64,000 nt of DNA from Pezicula radicicola (lineage: Eukaryota; Ascomycota; Leotiomycetes; Helotiales; Dermateaceae), in the NCBI GenBank assembly GCA_003008705.1, contig PDUO01000003.1:1248793-1312792 (forward strand). Direction: 5' to 3'. A program made the translations under genes and the position numbers. Below the pieces are notes generated by a model. The model searched no databases and was not told the DNA's origin. It saw only the letters and a program-made list of their open reading frames with translations. This document shows positions 59,801 through 64,000 of the stretch, in pieces (position 1 is the stretch's first letter; each line of letters begins with the position of its first letter).

Positions 59801-60112
59801 CTCTCTACTGCAAGCCCCTACCCCCGTGCTCCGTTCTCTACTGTAGAGTCGCAGAGCGTTAAATCCTTCCGGTAGCCAGCCCCCCTTATGTTGTCATATC
59901 ATGCAGTGTTGAAAGGCTTACAGCGAACAGCAGCCAGCCCTACAAAAAGGATCGTCGGAGGAGGCGGAGCCCGTATCCACGCTGTGCTACCGTGGCACAA
60001 ATAATCTTCTCTCTGCAGCTCCCTTCCTTCTCGAAGCTTTCCGCTTTCCAACCCAACGCAGCGCCTTGCTTCCCTCGTTTCAGGCTCCTGCGATCTACAG
60101 CAAACGCAATGC

Positions 60113-60138
60113 TTGGCGATCCTCTATTCATCTTGTGA
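60113..60138 (+). other. Candidate leader exon end or uORF with splice donor
   Basis: An ATG (60108-60110) in context AACGCAATGC opens MLGDPLFIL and runs straight into a consensus GTGAGT donor. It follows a 100-bp C/T-rich tract. It could be an upstream ORF or 5'-leader exon of a rightward gene. No downstream partner is certain. Confidence 0.2.
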
Positions 60139-60767
60139 GTAAAGCAGAAAACGGCCCCCTAAACTTCTCGTAAAGTCCCTAAAGCCACTCCTTTTATCCT
60201 ACACACACTGCACCGCCACGGAAGAGAAATAAGAGAAACGCAATAGTGTTTTGTTAGTCCGTAAACCGTAAACTCCCTCACAATTGCTGGCTGCTGCTCA
60301 TTGGACCGTCCACCGTGGCTGGGATGGACCGAACTCCCGAAGGCTCAAAACAATCTGGGGTGATCTTGCTTCTTTTGACTTTCGCATTGGGATCCTGTCT
60401 TTAGCTTTGCTGGGACTCCTGGCCGACCAAAATTCTCCGACTAAGCTAATCATCTTACAGTACCTACGAAGTACAGGCCTTATTTCTTACTAGCTGTCAA
60501 TAACGCAAACAATACCACGTTGCGAGTATATGGACGCGCAACTCAATACCCGCCAAGGGAGTTGGGGGTTACGGATGAACTAAACCTACGACGAAGCTAG
60601 GCCCGGTCACCGTCAGAATGGACCCATGAGAGGGAGAGAAGTATGGATGCATTGTATGGATATGGATATCATGTGAGTGCAGTTACCACAATTGATATCA
60701 TTACTATCATTATTATCATTTTTATCATTGATATTTTTGGGATGGTGATGCTGCGACTTTCGTACAT

Positions 60768-60792
60768 TCTGCTGGTGCTGGTGCTGGTGCTG
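60768..60792. repeat. (GCTGGT)n microsatellite
   Basis: Four six-base units, just after an ATC/ATT-rich tract. Confidence 0.8.
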
Positions 60793-61611
60793 CATGTTGG
60801 CTGCAGCACGCCGACATCTCGAGCTCACATCATCAACTCAGCAGTCCAACCATCCCACTTTCACCATCACCACTTCACTCTGGAGAGTTGCAAGACTTTT
60901 GTTCCATCCCACCAAGACGGACCTCTCCATTTCCTCTTCCTCTCATCCGGCGATCGAGATCAAACTCAAAGAGGCCCATCATCGTGTCATTATGGCAATG
61001 AGCCAAAGATGGATGGAAATCCATTGGTTGTGCCGCCAGCCCAGCATCGTCTTCTGGCTTTCCGATGTTACCGCGAATGCGAGTGGACACACCTCTCGTA
61101 CCCGTACTAGTAAGCGTCTTTCAAACACACACAACACACAAGCGATTCCCTCAAAGCGAGTCCTAGCCATCTATCCAGCTTGCAATGTGCTTTGGAAGAG
61201 GCAGCTGGCAAGAGACGCTGAGAGGTGAGCGTCCCCCAAAACAAAAGCACCTGCATTGATCTTGTATGCAACTAGCCTAACGGGCCGAGACGTTGTACCA
61301 ATGTACAGAAACTGCACATGTACTATACCATGTACATCTCGTCCCTCTCGTTCCTCTCCACATTCTTCTGCTCCTCCTGTACAAAAGGTACTTTTGTGCT
61401 TGTGTGCGTACTGTACCTACGAGAGTACAGATTTAGCACCACGAGACAACTCTCATCTCCAGTTTTCAAGCCGCTTCTGTCCTCTCACTCTCGCGCTCCC
61501 ACTCTCACAAAGCCACTCCCACTTTGCAATATTCTAGTGTACACCTATCCCGCATCTAAGCTTCAATACCCCCCAACTACTTGCGCTTCTCAGCTGTCAC
61601 TGTCTGCGGAT

Positions 61612-61747
61612 ATGCAGAGTATTAGTAGCTCCATGCGCATGGGTGAGTGAGGCTTTTGCTATTTCCATCCAATCCACCCCATGATTCCCAAAACAACAGC
61701 CTCGGGCTCTGCGCCTCTTCCCGCTCGCTATCTAAATCTGATATGTC
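61612..61747 (+). CDS. Possible first coding exons of a rightward gene (hypothetical)
   Basis: After a long CT-rich leader, ATG at 61612 starts MQSISSSMRM and reaches a consensus GTGAGT donor at 61643. A 57-nt intron would end at AACAACAG (61699), and the next frame-consistent exon reads ASGSAPLPARYLNLICR before a T-rich stretch. Spacing, donor and leader resemble a true gene start, but no later exon or domain is visible before the window end and I recognise no family. It could equally be part of a leader transcript. Confidence 0.2.
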
Positions 61748-64000
61748 GGGTTTTTTTTTTCTTCTTATTTCACGACAAGCGCAACCGGTCGATCATACCA
61801 GACAGCTAACCAACCCCACATGCTCACTTATTCGGGAAGGAAGGACACTAACTGTACAGCTGATGAAGCAAGACTCTCAGTTAAGAAGATAATCCTTCCA
61901 CTAATTCCCCGTCCGCCGAGCTTACCCAAATTTACCCAAACTTACCCAAAGATCGCACCTGTAACCGACTTACTTACTGTACTGTACTTTCCCACATTAG
62001 AAATGGGCTGATAAGGCGGCTCGAGGTTAATCGGTTAATCGCGTACCAAAAGCTCTATTTACTCGGTACGGTCCATGCCATGGAGGGTGATCATGTTATT
62101 ATTCTCAGACTGTTTCGTAGCCCTTAGCCCTTAGCCCTCGGAAAGGAAAACATGCCAAGCTAAATACATGTGGTTCTATTTGATTCGAAGAAGCCATTGG
62201 CCTTGACCTTGCAAGGCCTTCTCCGTCTTACTCATTCTCATCATTGCAAGCAGTCATTCGGAGTCTGCTTCAAAGGGTCCCGGATCGAGAACCAACCAAC
62301 ACCAGGCATCAGCCTGCCCTACACCACTCTAGCCTTCTTAATCCAACACAAGAACAAAAAGAAAATAGACATATCACATCCGGATATGAACAAAGAGGCA
62401 TTATCGAGCCATTTCTAAGGCCAGATGCTTATGAAGCATAGAGATAATGCGCATTTGGTTCTCTCTTCCTCGATTGCGTGCGCCCTTCGCTGTTCCCTGA
62501 CTTTTCAATTCAACCTCGTGGCACCCCAACCCTGATCTCAAGCTGAGATGTGTGGCTTGCAGTAGGGCTTGTCTTGAGATCTACGCAGTATCCGTTGTGC
62601 AACGCTACCGCAACAACCAAAACATCCATGCGAGGAAGGACGGCTCTTGCGGCTGCAGCGAGCCATTCTTGATTGGTAGTGGCCGATGATGCTTTGTTCT
62701 TGTTTGTACAAGTATCATGTAACTGGCTCGAGCGAAATGTCCCGTCGAGTCTGGAGATAATGTTGTGTTGTGCTGAAGCCGGACAGGCCGGTAGCTGATG
62801 TTAGCTGCGGTTTGCCATGTGTGATGATGGTCGCATTGCGTATCCCTTAAGCTGGTGAGCTGGTGAGCTGCCAGAAGCGAAATCTCCTGTCGAGTGCAGG
62901 AAGTCATATTGTGTTTCATGATGATGGCTCGATTTTGGTTGCGCAAGATTTGGATGCAGAGGGGAAGTTTCCTCTATCTTACACAACGGTGCATGATGTT
63001 AAGGTACCGTGATGATTGAGGTACCAAGTTGGGTTTGCATGAGTACACAGCCTGTCAAACACTCGAGTACCTCGAAGGACCGTTATCTGGCGTTACAGTT
63101 GAAGGCGAATTGCTGTATCATGTATGTATCTATCATGTCACACTATGGTCTGATGAGGCAGGCTACCTCGTTACACGCGATGCCTATGACTTCCGAAATC
63201 AGCATGTTATTCCTTTCCCTCATCAAATAATCCTTTCAATAAGTAACTCCTCATCAGTTGCATTCAAAACCACGCAATGCAATAATGAATGTTCGTGCTA
63301 AGGCTGCACAAAGGACGGCTCGCAAGCAGAAGGCCTCAGCCGACGTGCATAATGCACGTAAGCCTCCACCCGCCACCATATTTGGCTTTTTTCTTTTCAT
63401 TTTTCAATGATTTTCTGCATTAAACGTTCACGCTTCACTACATTACAGCTTACTTGCTTTTTTTTCATCTTCGCCTGTACCAAAACCTTGGGATTCTGTC
63501 CTTATACCTCCGTACGATGGTAATTTCCTCTGCGATGCAATAACTAGTGCAATTAAATATGTATAAGGCGGCATACTGCACCTTCGTACAGTACAGTAGT
63601 ATTGTAGGTATGTAATTTATATTGCCGTGATTGCGTTCCCCAACAAAACTTTAAACTTTTTGTGTGTTGCCTTTCTCTCTACTGTACTGTATGTAATCTC
63701 GCATCAACTCCTCGGCTCGGCTAACACGAACCGATCACTAGCATGCCTTTACTTTTTCTCTTTACTTTTTTCCCCTTTGTACCACCACCGTGTTCTTGGG
63801 TCGGTTGTTATTTATTTTTTCATTTCTGAGGTGTAGGAGTTGGGATGGTGGTCTTTTGGGAGAGTTTTTGGTATGTAAGGGTTAGTTTTGTGACGGTTGA
63901 AAGCTGAATGGGGTAAGAGGGGAAGTAAAGTTACTTTAACTTCAATTTACTTACTGCATTAAGCATGGTCGGAGAGTTTCGGTCTGTGCGTTATGTACTG

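Larger units (their letters stand above)
54322..64000. other. 9.7-kb region without a convincing complete gene
   Basis: Base composition looks ordinary (not AT-rich), yet no frame over 300 codons or known domain appears on either strand. The left 700 bp are the pyrimidine-rich (on the minus strand) leader of the phospholipase. Further right there are microsatellites (AGG at 55446-55480; ATC/ATT at 60690-60735; GCTGGT at 60768-60792; TTACCCAAA units at 61923-61950), many GTACAGTAC-type palindromes, and CT-rich plus-strand leaders near 60000-60110 and 61440-61610, each followed by an ATG and a strong splice donor. It may be the long regulatory and 5' leader region of a rightward gene beyond the window. 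Confidence 0.4.

Noticed and set aside
60643..61110. 155-codon ORF with hydrophobic Ile-rich N-terminus resembling a signal peptide
   Set aside because: The hydrophobic stretch is the translation of ATC/ATT and GCTGGT microsatellites; the rest is compositionally random.

Overview
The window is nuclear DNA from a filamentous ascomycete (Pezizomycotina). The evidence is: genes with many short introns (about 40-75 nt) using GT..AG splice sites and CTAAC-like branch points; fungal families (Zn2Cys6 activator, PDR-type ABC transporter, eukaryotic UDP-galactopyranose mutase, GEgh16/Gas-type secreted protein, Arp10); tRNA genes with anticodon-loop introns and no encoded CCA; and AT-rich, RIP-like tracts between genes. 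A plant-associated leotiomycete, possibly of the Sclerotiniaceae, would fit, but that is inference because no marker locus is present.

Layout. 0-7 kb: the 3' end of a cytochrome P450 (+), a six-exon UDP-galactopyranose mutase (-), and a five-exon triose-phosphate/nucleotide-sugar-type transporter (+). 7-14.3 kb: a G-rich tract and AT-rich sequence with coding debris, ribosomal protein eL27 (-), a 148-bp MITE with nearly perfect inverted termini about 260 bp upstream of eL27, further degraded coding sequence, and a secreted GEgh16-type protein (+). 14.8-23 kb: a Zn2Cys6 regulator (-) and a 15-exon PDR-type ABC transporter (+) diverge from a 599-bp promoter that carries a nested CGG/CCG palindrome. 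They look like a regulator-efflux pump pair. 23.4-24.4 kb: tRNA-Phe and an AT-rich tract.

24.4-40 kb is housekeeping: mitochondrial seryl-tRNA synthetase, a calponin-homology/coiled-coil protein, an ascomycete protein of unknown function, a BTB protein, a GEN1/Yen1-type Holliday-junction resolvase, and Arp10 of dynactin. 40.4-46.7 kb encodes a 2,088-residue repetitive coiled-coil protein. 46.7-50.9 kb is gene-poor with tRNA-Gly. 50.9-54.3 kb is a PI-specific phospholipase C. The last 9.7 kb has no convincing complete gene but contains pyrimidine-rich leaders and short ATG-bearing segments ending in good splice donors. It may be the regulatory and 5'-leader region of a gene that starts beyond the window.

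The least explained signal is a dispersed 18-bp repeat unit, consensus about AACTCACTTGATTTGRGT, found at six intergenic loci across 48 kb, in tandem at two or three of them. All exon coordinates below were assembled by hand from splice motifs and checked for reading-frame continuity. No database search was possible.
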